Part shown: positions 1 through 11,040 of the stretch, in pieces | Position numbering within the stretch: the stretch's first letter is position 1 | Layout of the letters: each line of letters begins with the position of its first letter | Source of the DNA: Leptasterias polaris | Lineage: Eukaryota; Echinodermata; Asteroidea; Forcipulatida; Asteriidae | DNA length: 64,000 nucleotides | Reading direction: 5' to 3' | NCBI GenBank assembly: GCA_037783415.1 | Contig: JAZGTN010000009.1 | Span: 10,850,001 to 10,914,000 of the forward strand | The notes under the pieces: model-generated | Database searches by the model: none | Told to the model about the DNA's origin: nothing | The model's input: the letters and a program-made list of their open reading frames with translations, nothing else | Translations under genes and position numbers: made by a program

Positions 1-1966
1 AACGAATAAACAAATAAATAAATAAACTTAAAGGGGCCATCCAAAGTTGTCAACATTTTTAAGGTTCTACAAAGAGTACTATTTTTAAAACACTAACAAA
101 CTCCCTCCAGAAGTCTGTCAGTCTGACTTAAAAAAGGAAATTCAAGAAACTGTTGAAGACTGAACTGTTCAGAGCTCGTTAATTTGTTTATTGTTTGTTC
201 TTCATTTGTCCAGCTTTTTGATCTAGTGTTGTCTAGGGTACAGTTGTGCGCTTTTCAAGAATTCTGTATTAAGATTATGGTTGTGTAATGAAAGAGTTTT
301 GTATGTGCTACTTGAGGCCAAGTTAGCAAAAGGACAATTTTTCGACTTGTGGTCGATATTGCCTTTTACCCAGCACAAGTTTTTGTGCATGAATACCAGT
401 TATTACCAGCCACTCGACAGATGTTCCTTGTGTGAACTTGGTCTAGGTGGTGCTTAAACTTATTGCAGGAAATGTGTAGTATTCAGGAAATGTAGAAATG
501 CTCAGATTGTGTAAGTAATAGAGGATGAGCCCGAATGTCTGTGATAGACATAATAGGAACGCTTGAATGGCAGGTAGCTATACAGCTATTATTGTATATT
601 TCTGGTAATGAAACCAAGGATGCCTCATAAGTGAACTTAATCACTGTAGCTCACAAGCCTGAGGAAACCTGTACACAAGGGTGCTTGCTGTGAACCAGAC
701 TCTTCAACGATAAGTGTTCTGGGTTCTTTTACCATTTGTTTTCTCCTTTTTTCAAACGTTCCTATTACGCCTATTACCTGCATTGATTCACTTCACCCGA
801 CGTCATCATAAAAATAATCTTGGGTTATTTTCGGATTCAACGTCTCTATATCGGTAGACCTACAGTGTTGTGAGATTTAGGCGACGAGTTTTCCTGAGGA
901 CTTATTTTGACTGTAAAGTTCATACATGTAGATATATCTTTCTAAAACTAAAAGAAAGAAGAAGAAAAAAACTTGCATTGTTTGTTCTGTCAGAACTCTT
1001 TCCATGTTCCGAGAATCACAATTGAAAATGGCAGGGGGTGTCAAGGAAAAATGTGTTTGAGGTGGTGAAAATGGAATTCATGCATACCGCCCACGGCAAC
1101 TGTCTCTGTACTCAGAATGATTTTTTCTGACTTGGAGTGGGGTCTTCAGATTGTATACCTCGTCATACTTCATCTCTAGCGTGTTTAGTGAAAATTCCTT
1201 GTCCCGTATCTGCCATAAACTAGTTTCACTTCCACTGCCTAGGCCATGCAAAGTTTCAAATCTTTCTCACTATCCTAAAACAATTTTGATCTTGCAACAA
1301 CTGATGTTTGAAAACAGTAAAAACTTAGAAGGCTTTTTCTCACTATTTTCTGATTTGATGACCAGTTGAGCTTTGACAGGTTTGTTTACTTTGTGTATAG
1401 TTTGGGTCCCTTAACCCTCAAACTATGCAATGCTTAATTACTGTTTGTGATTAGTATTGTTTGTTAACGATCCTTATATCAATCTACATTAATTACATTT
1501 TTACTCTTCAGTAATTAGTTTATCCTCTTTTTACGGTTTAATGTATTTATGAATTTTTACTCCTACTTGTTACAATCCATTTTCTTAATTTATTTTATTT
1601 GTTCAAACAAATATTCCTGTTTAACTTTTGACTATAGTGCCATTTTTCGTTTTACTGTGTTCAGCGCCTTAGAGCATGCCTGCATGATTAGGGCGCTTTA
1701 TAAGTGTTTTTTTTTTTTTATCATTACTATAAACGAGGGCTGCTGTCAGCACTTGCTCCCATATTTTTATATTTCCATTGTTTTAACCACATTGTACACA
1801 TTGGTCAGCTCATGATATCCTAAGCTGGACAATTCCACACATCTGAGAGGGGTGTCAATTTAACAGGGGTCAGCAATTTGGTTAGGAGGGGGGGCAGAAA
1901 AATGCTCTGCCAGCATCCTTAGAGTGTCAATTTTCAGTGATAGATGTAAACAAATGATCAAATTTT
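1..1966. other. Non-coding interval, no gene seen
   Basis: No reading frame here has recognisable protein similarity or a convincing pair of splice sites. It opens with an AAATA-type simple repeat (about 1-30). Positions 1640-1715 hold a GCGCTTTATAAG-type 3' end followed by a T-run, similar in style to the SINE 3' ends elsewhere in the window. The rest looks like unique AT-rich intergenic or intronic sequence, apart from the SINE copy at about 600-732. Confidence 0.5.
600..732 (-). repeat. Dispersed SINE body (family B variant), antisense
   Basis: On the minus strand this reads AAAGAACCCAGAACAC, then TGGTTCACAGCAAGCACCC, GGTTTCCTCAGGCTTG and ATTACCAGAAAT. The same string of words occurs on the plus strand at about 16023-16192, 51778-51945 and 61605-61770. 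At 15905-16022 it directly follows a tRNA-like head, so it appears to be the body and 3' part of a tRNA-derived SINE. This copy lacks the head. Confidence 0.7.
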
Positions 1967-2010
1967 GTCTCCTGAAGATGACTAGAGCAAGCTAGTCGAA
2001 ACGTTGAGAC
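1967..2010 (+). ncRNA. Hammerhead ribozyme-like motif (best copy)
   Basis: The ordered parts of a hammerhead are visible. Stem I 5' strand is GTCTC (1967-1971), followed by core CTGAAGA (1972-1978, fits CUGANGA). Stem II is GACTAG (1980-1985) with loop AGCAAG and CTAGTC (1992-1997). Then come core GAAA (1998-2001), a minimal stem III C/GT, a possible U cleavage position at 2005, and stem I 3' strand GAGAC (2006-2010). One deviation is an extra T at 1979 between the core and stem II. Minimal-stem-III hammerheads are known from Penelope-like retroelements. Self-cleavage is inferred, not shown. Confidence 0.55.
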
Positions 2011-2224
2011 CTATTAAGAACTCGCTCCACAGCAGTGTAGTTAATAACGAGAAGTTCCCTCGATCCACAAAGCGAAAGTAGTAGTCCCGGCTGATTTTCT
2101 ACCTCCCTCCCGAATAATGTACAGTACTCCACGGCAGTAGAATAAACAGCAAGACAAGTTCTTAAAGAACAAAATCTACCTAGCAAGTAGATAGTACACA
2201 TGGTGTTACCGCAAACCAAATATA
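1967..2224 (+). mobile_element. Short hammerhead-bearing retroelement-like unit (family 1)
   Basis: After the hammerhead-like start come conserved blocks shared with copies at 8808-9140, 39424-39595, 46167-46470, 50080-50386 and 60397-60673. The blocks are TTAAGAACTCGCT, a CTACCTCCC block, a CGGCAGTAGAATAAA block, CAAAGAACAAAATCTACCT, and the end GGTGTTACCGCAAACCAAAT. There is no coding capacity. Penelope-related non-autonomous origin is inferred from the hammerhead, the head-to-head inverted copies and the 15-bp target duplication of the copy at 60397. Confidence 0.6.
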
Positions 2225-3016
2225 AATTTTTCATTACATTACTATTCTGTTGTTATCTAATGTATTTTCAAGTTGTGCAAATGGAAATGAACCAAACAAA
2301 CAAACAAACCTCACCATGCAATGCCTCAAATCCCATAAAACTTAATTAATTACACACACAAAATAAGCTCAAACTAACCTGACACTACCTGGACATGTAA
2401 ACAACTTACTCCGATAAAACAATCATTGAGAAAGTGCAAAACAAACACTCTCAACCTGTGGAAAGTGATTGGAAGTGGGTGCTGACAACATAACACAGAT
2501 CAGTTGGGACCAAAGAGCTGCCCTGCCAACTGTTCAGATTTAGTTGGAATTGTCCAGTTTTGTTAGATTACAGGCCGCAAAAAAATCAGAACATTCCTAT
2601 TTTTGAAAATGACAGCAATGAAAGAGATAACAAAAGTTCTGGCAAAAGAGGATGCCATTTGCTTGCCATTTGTATCCCTTACGGGATACAGTGATTTTTG
2701 AATATTGTTTGAAATACGTACATGATTTGTATACATATGTACATGTATGTGATGAGCTTTACTCGCACAACTTCTTGCGTCGTGTCCGTGGACTCGTAGA
2801 ACTGGTGCTCCTATTTATGAGGTTTCAATGTTGGCAGGTATGGCTATACATGTTTGAGGGTTAAAGTAGGGATGCTGGTCTTTTTGTAGTTTTTGGCTTT
2901 CTGTATTTTTGGGGAAAACATGTTTTTTCATGATTTCGTGATGAATACAATTTTATCTAATCCAATCTCATCAATCTAATATCTGTCAAATGTTGTCTGC
3001 TTGCTAATCTTGTAAC
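2225..3016. other. Non-coding interval, nothing recognised
   Basis: AT-rich sequence with short simple stretches such as the AAAC-rich run near 2294-2310. No coding exon, tRNA-like sequence or transposon end was recognised. Confidence 0.45.
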
Positions 3017-3020
3017 TTAA

Positions 3021-3312
3021 CTTGTTGACTGCCGCCTACGAGTATATTCGTAGTAACAGGTGTAACGGATTCTGCCACTACGAGTATACTCGTAGAGAAT
3101 GAAAGGCTTTTGTATAGTGAATTGAATACACTGGCATCGCTGAGAACGCAACGAATACGCTTCTGGCAGTGGTGAGGACACATCATCAGAATTTGTATGC
3201 TACAACATGTAGACAAAAAAATAAAAAATATTTGGTATGCGCGCATGCGCACCACACTTAGATGCTTGGCAAATGGGATGCCCCTACGAATTTATGACCG
3301 GCAGTCAACGTG
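3021..3312. mobile_element. TTAA-flanked MITE, piggyBac-like
   Basis: A 292-bp element lies between TTAA at 3017-3020 and TTAA at 3313-3316. Its ends are imperfect inverted repeats: CTTGTTGACTGCCGCC on the left, and the complement of CGGCAGTCAACGTG on the right. TTAA target sites with a C-starting end containing TTGACTGC fit piggyBac-type MITEs. Two 18-bp palindromes of the form CTACGAGTATAYTCGTAG sit at 3036-3053 (one mismatched pair) and 3078-3095 (perfect). No transposase is present. Confidence 0.6.
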
Positions 3313-3315
3313 TTA

Positions 3316-3860
3316 AACCATCGAGCAAAGCTTGCTCTTTGCTTAAACTCGAAGCACTTCAATAATACTGATGTTTGCCAACATCTTGACTTTGAGATTT
3401 AAATAGCTGTCCAAATTAACAACTCAACCATTAGATGTCTACACCATTGACAACCTGTAATTTTTTAGTCTCTTTTTCATCCACTACCGTTTTTTAAACC
3501 AAAGCAAAACTTGCTTCGTGCTTCAACTCAGTACTCTTGTTTACCAACATCTTGACTTTAAGATTGAAATAACTGTACCAATTAACAACTCAACAATTAT
3601 ATACTAGAGCTTTAACACATTCTATACCATTGAAGACCTGCAATTTTAGAAGTCTCTTTTTCATCCATTACTGTTTTTAACCCAAAGCAAAACTTGCTTC
3701 ATGTTTCAACTCAAAGCACTTCAGTACTCATGTTTACCAACATCTTGACTTTGAGATTTAAATAACTGTCCCAATTAACAACTCAACAATAAGATACTAG
3801 AGCTTTAACCCACTCTATCCTGCAACTTAAGAAGTCTCTTCTTGTCCGCTACTGTTTGTA
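3316..3860. repeat. Long-unit degenerate tandem repeat (three copies)
   Basis: The words CCAACATCTTGACTT, CAATTAACAACTCAAC and GTCTCTTTTTCATCCA recur three times, starting near 3378, 3543 and 3737. The spacing varies between about 165 and 195 bp. Copies differ by many substitutions and small indels, so this is an old array. No function is suggested. Confidence 0.7.
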
Positions 3861-4439
3861 ACCCATCTTGTTTACCTTCTACATTGTGAAGGGACCGATT
3901 TTTCATGATTTTCTGAGCTGAAGGAACATTTTGCAGTCTACTGCTAAGACACACAGACCGTGGTTAATCCTTCACGGGAGCTTGTTTACTGTTTCTGATC
4001 ATCAGATTCAAACCCTCCTGTAGCTTACTCCTCTATCCGGTCATTGTAAGGCGGGAGTAATAGCCGTACAATCCCCTTCACAATGCCAGGCCCATAGTGC
4101 TAAGGAATTTAAAATTGCCTGACTGTCCCATGGACAATGCCTGTGTTTCTGAAGGGGGTAGTGTTGTTGAAGGGGGGATGATATGGAGGTCCAGGGTGTG
4201 TCCTTGGTCCGCCTGAGTAGATGTGACAGGCTGGATGTTTGGCTCTTTTTCATTGGTATACATATACATGTAGTTGATATGTCCATAGTGACTGCTCATG
4301 ACAGCATGGGGAATTTATACATAGCTGGGCTTGAATTCAAGACATTGCTTAGCTTAGAAAAAGCATGCTTAGTAGAAACAGGTTACCAGTTAAATTACCA
4401 TGTGATGTATGTCGTTTGAGACTGGGAAATGGTTTGCCA

Positions 4440-4990
4440 TAAATTGACTCAAAGAAATATACATCAGTAGCAATCAGTTTATTGAGCACTATTCAATGCT
4501 GATATGATGCACGTTATCTTGACTCAAATACTATTATCAGTTGCAACAGTTTACCAAGTATAACCAACATTACCAGTGCTGTACATTATATTGATTCAGT
4601 CGGTTTGATTATATCAGTAGCAACCAGTTTACCTAACGTGCTGTACATAACATCGAGTCTAAAAGTATTATTAGTTGGAACAATTTTACCAAATAATTAG
4701 GCCAATAACCAACACAACCAAATCTGCCCATTATATTGGTTTAGTGAGAGTGATTATATCATCAGCAATCAGTTTACCACACAACCATTGCTGACATGCT
4801 GTACACTATCTTGATTCAAGTAGTATTGTTATCAGTAGCAGCAGTAAACCAAATGCTATACATTATCTTGAATCACTGAGTGTGATTGTATCAGCAGCAG
4901 TAGTTTACATCACAACCAATGCCATAAATTTAACATCTACATGTATACAACCGATGCTGTACATTGTTTTGATTCATAGAGTTAAATACA
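4440..4990. repeat. Degenerate tandem array
   Basis: Blocks such as TATATCAGTAGCAA, CAGTTTACC, GCTGTACATTAT and CTTGATTCA recur about five times with roughly 100-bp spacing. Divergence between copies is high and unit boundaries are uncertain. Confidence 0.6.
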
Positions 4991-5053
4991 TGATTATTAA
5001 AACCATTTTTAACATGCTGGAAATCTCTTTTGTTGTATTTTTGTTTATCTCAG

Positions 5054-5153
5054 GTAATTCACGCTTCCATACCTCAAGAATCTGCCAAGGAGAGAGTCTC
5101 CGATTGAGAGACGCATTTTGTTTGGGTGACGGACAATTCTATTTTCCAGTAAG
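5054..5153 (+). other. Candidate 100-bp exon (possibly untranslated)
   Basis: A pyrimidine-rich tract ends in TTTATCTCAG (acceptor to 5053). A strong donor, AAG|GTAAGT, follows at 5154. One frame is open across the 100 bp, but its peptide is not recognised and the other two frames contain stops. It could be an exon of an unseen upstream gene, a distant 5' untranslated exon of the gene starting at 48847, or chance. No neighbouring exon was found to pair with it. Confidence 0.25.
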
Positions 5154-5495
5154 GTAAGTTTTAAATACAGTTCAATTCATTTAAGTGAACTGCGTAATTG
5201 AACATTAAGCGCCTGTTTGAAATTGCATTTTAATTTCTACATAACTTTTGAGGGATAGTAAGAAATTGTGTGTAGATATTTATTCTTGTGCTGCAGAAGC
5301 TTTCCTTTTTTCAGTTGGTTGCCTGTAAAAAATTACTTGTTTGACGACGGCTTTAAACTTTCAACAATTGACTGGTGATTTCTCAACATTTTTCCTGAAT
5401 TCAGGATTATCTCAAAATCTCTACGATAAAGAAATAAAGTAGTCCGCAAAGGGAGAAAGAAATGTTCCATATTGTGTCCAAACCTGTACTTATGG

Positions 5496-5705
5496 GGGCC
5501 CAATTTCATGGCTTTGCTTTACCTTTAAGCAAAGAATCGGCGCTTACGGAAGCAGGAAATTTTTGCCTGTGCGCTTGCGTAGTCCACGTTACTAGGCATT
5601 CTACGCTCACACAGCTAGCGCAGAAATTCGGCGCTTGCACAGTAAGTGTAGAATGGTGATCGCGAGCGTAGAAATCAGCGGTAAGCAGAGCCATGAAATT
5701 GGGTC
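5496..5705. mobile_element. MITE of the CCCAATTTCATGG family
   Basis: Terminal inverted repeats read GGCCCAATTTCATGGCTTTG on the left, with the right end GCAGAGCCATGAAATTGGGTC as complement. The interior is rich in GCGC-type words. Related ends (CCCAATTTCATA or AATTTCATAAA with GCTTAGC inside) occur near 10246, 22571, 53393, 61780 and 62375, so this belongs to a larger family of small hairpin-like elements. Confidence 0.6.
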
Positions 5706-5709
5706 CTGG

Positions 5710-7028
5710 TAATGCACAGATTCTGTAAACCTCCTGAATTATAGCATGCACAAAAATGGCCTGACGTTTCAGCCCTAGCAGAATCTTTCTCGAGGGCTAA
5801 ACAAATGGTAACATCTATGAGAAGTTCTGGATTTAGAACTAGGCGAACCCAGGCCTCTGAGCCATTTTAGGAAATTTCACATTCATCAAATCACATCCCT
5901 GAAATGATTTCTCAAACAGTTGAAGATTTACCTGTTGCAACTTCTACCTTCAGTCACAATGAAGGAAAAAAAAGTGTTTTCAAAAAAGCGATTTGGGAAT
6001 ATAACAAAGGTATTTTCCAACTAAAGCTCCCAATATCTGGATGTGGGATTATGATGGATGACGCAGCTGTACAACTTCCCATTCAAGCCAAATAGGTATC
6101 GGCCTCGCGTATTCTGGTCTCTTTGTCTAAGGGAGAAAGAGGGAACACTGGGGAAAGAGGGGGACTGATGCCTCAAGACTTAAGCAACCCAAGCTCCTTC
6201 GGCAGAGCTGAACGCATCGCCGAGCATTCCAAGTCAATTCTGCCCTCCGGGGGGGGGGGGGGGGGGGGAATTAAGGAAGAAAGGGGGGAATTAAGGGAGA
6301 AAGGGGAAAATTAGAGACTTAAGTCGGGGAAGAGTAGGAGAGGAGAGACTAAAGAATGGTTGGTAGATTTTGAAAAACAAGATTAAGCGGTGAGGAAGCT
6401 GATTGGAGGTAGGGGAAGGGGGCTAGGGTTTTGTGGACCTGGGTGGATTGAAGGGGTTCTGTTAAAGAGGAGACCACGTGGGGAAGGTGTTATTTTTTGG
6501 TAGATTTGGCGTGGTGGGTTAGCTGAAGCACGCTGGGTCGGATGAAGAGAACTGTCATGCGTAATCTAATCGTGAATTTGAAAAATCATGGAGTAAATCA
6601 TGCGGAATCTTAAATCCGGGAGAGGATGCCACAAAAAGTTGATTGTTTGCGTATGCCTTGAATTGGTTGTGAATTGTCGTCCTGGATTCTGTGAGAATTA
6701 AACGCAAGGCTTGACAGTGCTGTCTTAAGTCAGTGTTCTCCCTCAGCAAGGGTCCGCTGGCCAAATTATAGTGAAAACACCTCTGGACCTAGTCAACATT
6801 CTCTCCAAGGGCCAAGTGGTCAAGCTTGCTAGTTCATAGCTAAAAAGAATCCCTATTTGATATAGGGGATCTTGCATCCTCTAGCGAGAGATACCCTCAG
6901 TAATAATTACCCTGCCACGTCTTATATGTCTTAATTGCTCTCTTTGCCTATTATTCTAACGGAAATTATCAGTAAGTGAAACCCTTTGTTTGGAATAAAG
7001 TTTTCATTGAAAAGTCCAAAAAAAAAGT
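5710..7028. other. Non-coding interval with a G-run
   Basis: It contains a poly-G tract near 6249-6268 followed by GGGGAAAT/AAGGGG-type purine-rich sequence to about 6480. Fragments of a dispersed repeat with words such as CCAAGTGGTCAAGCTTG lie near 6725-6850. No gene was recognised. Confidence 0.45.
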
Positions 7029-7276
7029 CAGGTTGGCTTAGTGGTTTTTTTCCCTGCCTTTCACCTCTATGGACCCTGGTTCGAATCCCACTTCAGACCA
7101 GAGCCTTGCATGTATAGATTGGGTTTTCAGTCTTTACCTGATTGCGTGGGTTTTTCCCCATTGGGGTATTCCTCCCACATCTAAAACTGAATAATTCTTT
7201 GTGTTTTCCTATTCATCCGTTTTTTTTGTGTGTGCTAAGTGTGCTGTTGGATGTGTAAAAAATAAATAAATAAAAT
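7029..7276 (+). repeat. tRNA-derived SINE, family A
   Basis: The head has a box A-like GGTTGGCTTAGTGG and a perfect box B-like GGTTCGAATCC near 7079. A conserved body with GATTGCGTGGGTTTTTCCCC and GTGCTGTTGGATGTGTAA follows. It ends in an AAATA-type tail at 7258-7275. It is about 245 bp and essentially full length. Other copies are at 8446-8700 and 52356-52560. The lack of paired acceptor-stem ends excludes a working tRNA gene. Confidence 0.75.
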
Positions 7277-7689
7277 ACACAAACTTGAAATATGGGCTAG
7301 TAAGAACAGTTGCCGACTAGTGAAGTGACAAGCCAACTTGTCCTGCTGGCTAGTCGCTGAAAAAGTTTCTAACTGGAGGAAAAACAAAAAGGTTCTCTTG
7401 CAAAAAATGTTCGCAGAAGATTGCCTTTACTTAGGAAAAACTGCCCTACCTAAGGCTGACATTACAACTGTCAACTATTGATTTTGATTGAAAACCAACA
7501 AACATTCCGCTACCCCCACATGTGATCTGGTCACCAGTGGAGCGTGTTAGACTCATATTGGCTGGGTCTGATAGAGAACTGGCTTGACAGACATGACCCA
7601 GGTACATGTATATAACAAAAGTTATTGAAAAGTGAACGGACATGACACTGTTTAGCAGTTTCCTTGATGGTTTTGAAAAATATGGCTTT

Positions 7690-7840
7690 TTGTAACGACG
7701 TGTCGTGGCTGGGCGGTCAGGCATGCTGGACTTGGGGTGTGGCGTTTCTGTTTAGGCAGGGTTCAAGTCCTACTCTTGACACTTGTGTCCTTACGAAAGA
7801 CATTTAACCATTATTATTATTATTATTATTATTATTACTG
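7690..7840 (+). repeat. SINE family B head with ATT microsatellite
   Basis: GTGTCGTGGCTGGGCGGTCA and GGGTTCAAGTCCTACTC form a decayed tRNA-like head. ACACTTGTGTCCTTA and a shortened body lead directly into an ATT repeat at about 7811-7838. The usual long body is missing, so this is an internally deleted copy or one replaced by another repeat's 3' end. Confidence 0.6.
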
Positions 7841-8445
7841 GTTTATTCAAATCTGCTCGTCGCAGCCGGCAGGCTGAATTAAAATACAGATTTACAATAA
7901 AAATATAATAGTACAGCAAAAAGTTTATACAATAGGAACATTAAAGATTTAAAAGCAAAAGACAACCAAACAAGTAAACAAACAACAAACAAACAAACAC
8001 CCCAACAACCCAACAAACAAACAAACAAGGACAATACAACACTGAGCAGACAGACAAACAGCAGACAGGGGAAAAACAAAAATATATATATAAATATAAA
8101 AAACACATGAAGAAGGCAAGAGAAAATCTAAAAAACAAACTAAAACATATTGCTTCATCCTTCAGTTGGGAGGTAAGGGCGTTGGTCCGGTGTGTAAGGT
8201 TATCCTTATGGTGTATACTTATGGTTAAGGGAAAAGGCTTCGCCCCGGTAGTTCTGGCATGGTTGTTTGCATTAAGTTTTCACCATTGCACCTTGTAAAC
8301 CCCAAAAAGCCATTTTAGGGGAACTAGTTGCCCCTACTTTGGGAGTAGGGTTTAGCAAGATTACCCAGGGTCAGCATCTTGAGTTTGCATTCTTCTCTGG
8401 AAAATCACATCAAGTTTGAAACGAACATGAGGTGGCACTAGGGTT

Positions 8446-8700
8446 AAGAATGGCCAAGTGGACCAGATTGGCTCTAGGGTTTCTTCCCCTGCCTTCCACC
8501 TCTGTGGACCATGGTTCAAGTTCCACCTCGGACCGGAGCTTTGCATGAGGATTAGGTCTTCAGCTCCTACCTGATTGTGTGGGTTTTCCCCAATAATTGT
8601 GGGTTTCCTCCCTCAGCTAAAAGGGATTATTTCTACTCCTTTCCTATTGATCCTGTTATTGGCACTCATTGTGCTGTTAGATGTGTAATTAGAATAAATA
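8446..8700 (+). repeat. tRNA-derived SINE, family A (second copy)
   Basis: It matches the copy at 7029 along its length, with CCTGCCTTCCACCTCTG, a box B-like GGTTCAAGTTC, GATTGTGTGGGTTTTCCCC and GTGCTGTTAGATGTGTAATT. Its 3' end has been duplicated (see 8658-8803). Confidence 0.7.
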
Positions 8701-8803
8701 ATATGGGATTTGCATGGTGAGGTATCAAATATTGGCACTCATTGTGCTGTTAGATGTGTAATTAGAATAAATAATATGGGATTTGCATGGTGAGGTATCA
8801 ATA
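8658..8803. repeat. 73-bp direct duplication
   Basis: Two nearly identical 73-bp units begin with ATTGGCACTCATTGTGCTGT at 8658 and 8731. They cover the SINE A 3' end plus GCATGGTGAGGTATCAA, the sequence that borders the foldback element. The duplication joins a SINE tail and retroelement flank, so it post-dates both. Confidence 0.85.
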
Positions 8804-8807
8804 TATA

Positions 8808-9140
8808 TTTGGTTTGCGGTAACACCATGTGTATATCTACTTGCAGGGTAGATTTTGTTCTTTGAGAACTTGTCTTGCTTTTATTCTACTGCCGCGGAAT
8901 AGAATATTCGGAATTCGGGAGACTTCTCAGTTCTGAAAAGAACTGTCCTGCTTATTAACTAAGTTATTAACTAGCAGTAGTTAATAAGCAGGACAGTTCT
9001 TTTTAGAACTGAGAAGTCTCCCGAATTCCGAATATTCTACTCCGCGGCAGTAGAATAAAATTTAAAAAGCAAGACGAGTTCTCAAAGAACAAAATCAACC
9101 TAGCAAGTAGATATACACATGGTGTTACCGCAAACCAAAT
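8808..9140. mobile_element. Large palindrome: two family-1 units head to head
   Basis: The left arm starts TTTGGTTTGCGGTAACACC and runs through CTGCCGCGGAATAGAATATT and AGAAGAACTGTCC-type sequence to about 8960. The right arm from about 8975 is its reverse complement, ending GGTGTTACCGCAAACCAAAT at 9140. Arms are about 155-165 bp with few mismatches around a short centre. This is the 3' part of the unit seen at 1967-2224 in inverted orientation. The RNA or single-stranded DNA would form a very stable hairpin. Confidence 0.8.
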
Positions 9141-10047
9141 GTATGGAATAAATAAATGAATAAATAAATAAATAATACTACTTCTCAGGAATTTCCTGGG
9201 GTTGTATTTCCTTGGAATTGGCCGAGCATTGTGAAAAGGGCTACCAATGGAGACAGAACAACAGGAAGACCCTGGCAATGGGGTTCACACAACTGACAAC
9301 AACTTCAGCAAAATAGGAGACCAGTCACAGGATGTGGTGGTGGTCAAGCCTTAATGGCCAATGTGTCAAGCCAATTGACAGGGGCCATTTGTTAAAATAA
9401 GTGGGCATTTAATTTAATGCTTGTGTGTCCTGGACAAGCTGGTTGGATACACTACAGTGTGTAACAAGGTGATTGCATGAACCATCTATTACTGGGATTT
9501 GCCTGTGTATAGAGCCCTCATTGAGTTAGGATTGTTTGCTGGGTTTGTTGGGAACTTTGTGTAGAGCTCTATGTATAGAGTAAGCATTGTTTACCATGAT
9601 TGTGTGGGAACTCTCTTTTGCTATTACTTTCTTTTGCCAGAGCAGTAAACAGAGAACTTTTTAATGGTTTGCTAGAAATTGTGAGAACTTAGCACAAAGG
9701 CCTTGTCCAGATGGTGAGAACAACATTGATTAGTTATCGTGGAGTAAATGATAAATGACTTCATCTGTAGCTTCCAAGAAAGTTCACTTGCATCATCAAG
9801 GGATCGTAGAACATTTTTGACGCCAACTGCCAAAATCCAGCACTTCTTAGAAATAGTGGAATTTAATTAAAATTTAAGACAACTGAAACATGAGCCATGG
9901 TGTCTTAAACATTCTATGTTGATAAATACTATAGGTCAGGGGTGCAACTTTTCAGCTGATCATTTGATAATTTCTTCTTTTTTTAGTGCCTTAGAAAACT
10001 GGAAGAGAATGTACAAATTTGTTTGTGCTAGCAGACCTGGAATAGAT
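9141..10047. other. Non-coding interval, nothing recognised
   Basis: It begins with an AAATA-type simple repeat (9147-9175). The remainder is apparently unique AT-rich DNA with no supported exon. Confidence 0.45.
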
Positions 10048-10200
10048 CGATCCATTAAGCCCCGCCTCCTTACAAGTTGACCAATCACAGCCACGAAACC
10101 TGATCACCATTAGTGCAAAGATCACCAAACGGGCTCAAATGGTGATCAGATTTCGCGGTTGTGATTGGTCAATGAGAAATGGGCGGGGCTTAATGGATCG
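10048..10200. mobile_element. Short MITE with CGATCCATTAAGCCCC ends
   Basis: Inverted ends: CGATCCATTAAGCCCCGCC on the left, and the complement of GGCGGGGCTTAATGGATCG on the right. They extend inward through TGACCAATCAC, and inner stems with GGTGATCAGATTTCG also pair. At 153 bp it is nearly all stem. GATTGGTC is a CCAAT-box-like motif carried in both arms. Confidence 0.7.
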
Positions 10201-10245
10201 GTGTATTACACGGAGGCCACGGCCTCTCTTGCCCAGGGCCCAATT

Positions 10246-10402
10246 TCATAGAGCTGCTGAAGCAGAAAATATTGCTTAAGAATTGTCTGCTAAGCACAAA
10301 TGAGCAGGATACCAGTCACAAATTGTACATGTGACATGGTAGTTTGGCTGGTAACCTTATTCTGGTAAGCAAAATTTTGTTGTGCTTAGCTACTTAAGTC
10401 CT
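10246..10402. mobile_element. CCCAATTTCATAGAGCTGC family element
   Basis: It contains CCCAATTTCATAGAGCTGC, GCTTAAGAATTG, GAGCAGGATACCAGTC, GGCTGGTAACCTTATTCTGG and TTGTGCTTAGCTAC. The same ordered words recur near 26290-26410, 56860-56945, 61785-61890 and 62380-62570. The ends are only partly preserved. Confidence 0.55.
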
Positions 10403-10780
10403 GGTCTTGGCCTTGGTACCCCTTCAGAGGTTTCCCATAGACTTTAAAGAGGTGCTCCGAGGTCAAATTCAGTTTTGTGGTCCTCTCAGTTTTTGATAGT
10501 TAGAGTCGTTATGAAAATGGGGGGGGGGGGATAATGAAAAATTTTGTAAAATGCCACTGTGTCTGATATCCTTCAATTGCATGGTTTGTCCAAAGTCCAA
10601 AACATTCGATGACATCACATTTCATTTACATGGTCTTTACGTGTTTCTATCAAAGGATGTTCAGTTAATTCCTGAATTTCAATTAAGATAGCGTGACTCT
10701 TTTTGACTGGTGCAAAACTTCCTCTTTGGAATGTACAGACCTCGGCCCTATTTGTTTTTCGCTGTTCAATGACGTTAGGG

Positions 10781-11039
10781 TTCAAATTTTCGCTCTGAAA
10801 GAGTTTGAAATAAGTTGGCATTTTACATCGTTTTAAAGTGAGGTTAAGACTTAAAGAAGGGTTTAAAGAAGGGTTCAAATTTTCGCTCTGAAAGAGTTTG
10901 AAATAAGTTGGCATTTTACATCGTTTTAAAGTGAGGTTAAGACTTAAAGAAGGGTTTAAAGAAGGGTTCAAATTTTCGCTCTGAAAGAGTTTGAAATAAG
11001 TTGGCATTTTACATCGTTTTAAAGTGAGGTTAAGACTTT
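10781..11039. repeat. 93-bp tandem repeat, about 2.8 copies
   Basis: TTCAAATTTTCGCTCTGAAA starts units at 10781, 10874 and 10967, an exact 93-bp period with almost no divergence. Because 93 is a multiple of three, the minus strand reads as a repeating 31-residue frame. This is a by-product of the period, not a protein. Confidence 0.9.
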
Positions 11040-11040
11040 T

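Noticed and set aside
10615..11007. Minus-strand frame with 31-residue repeats
   Set aside because: Caused by a 93-bp tandem duplication; not a protein repeat family.
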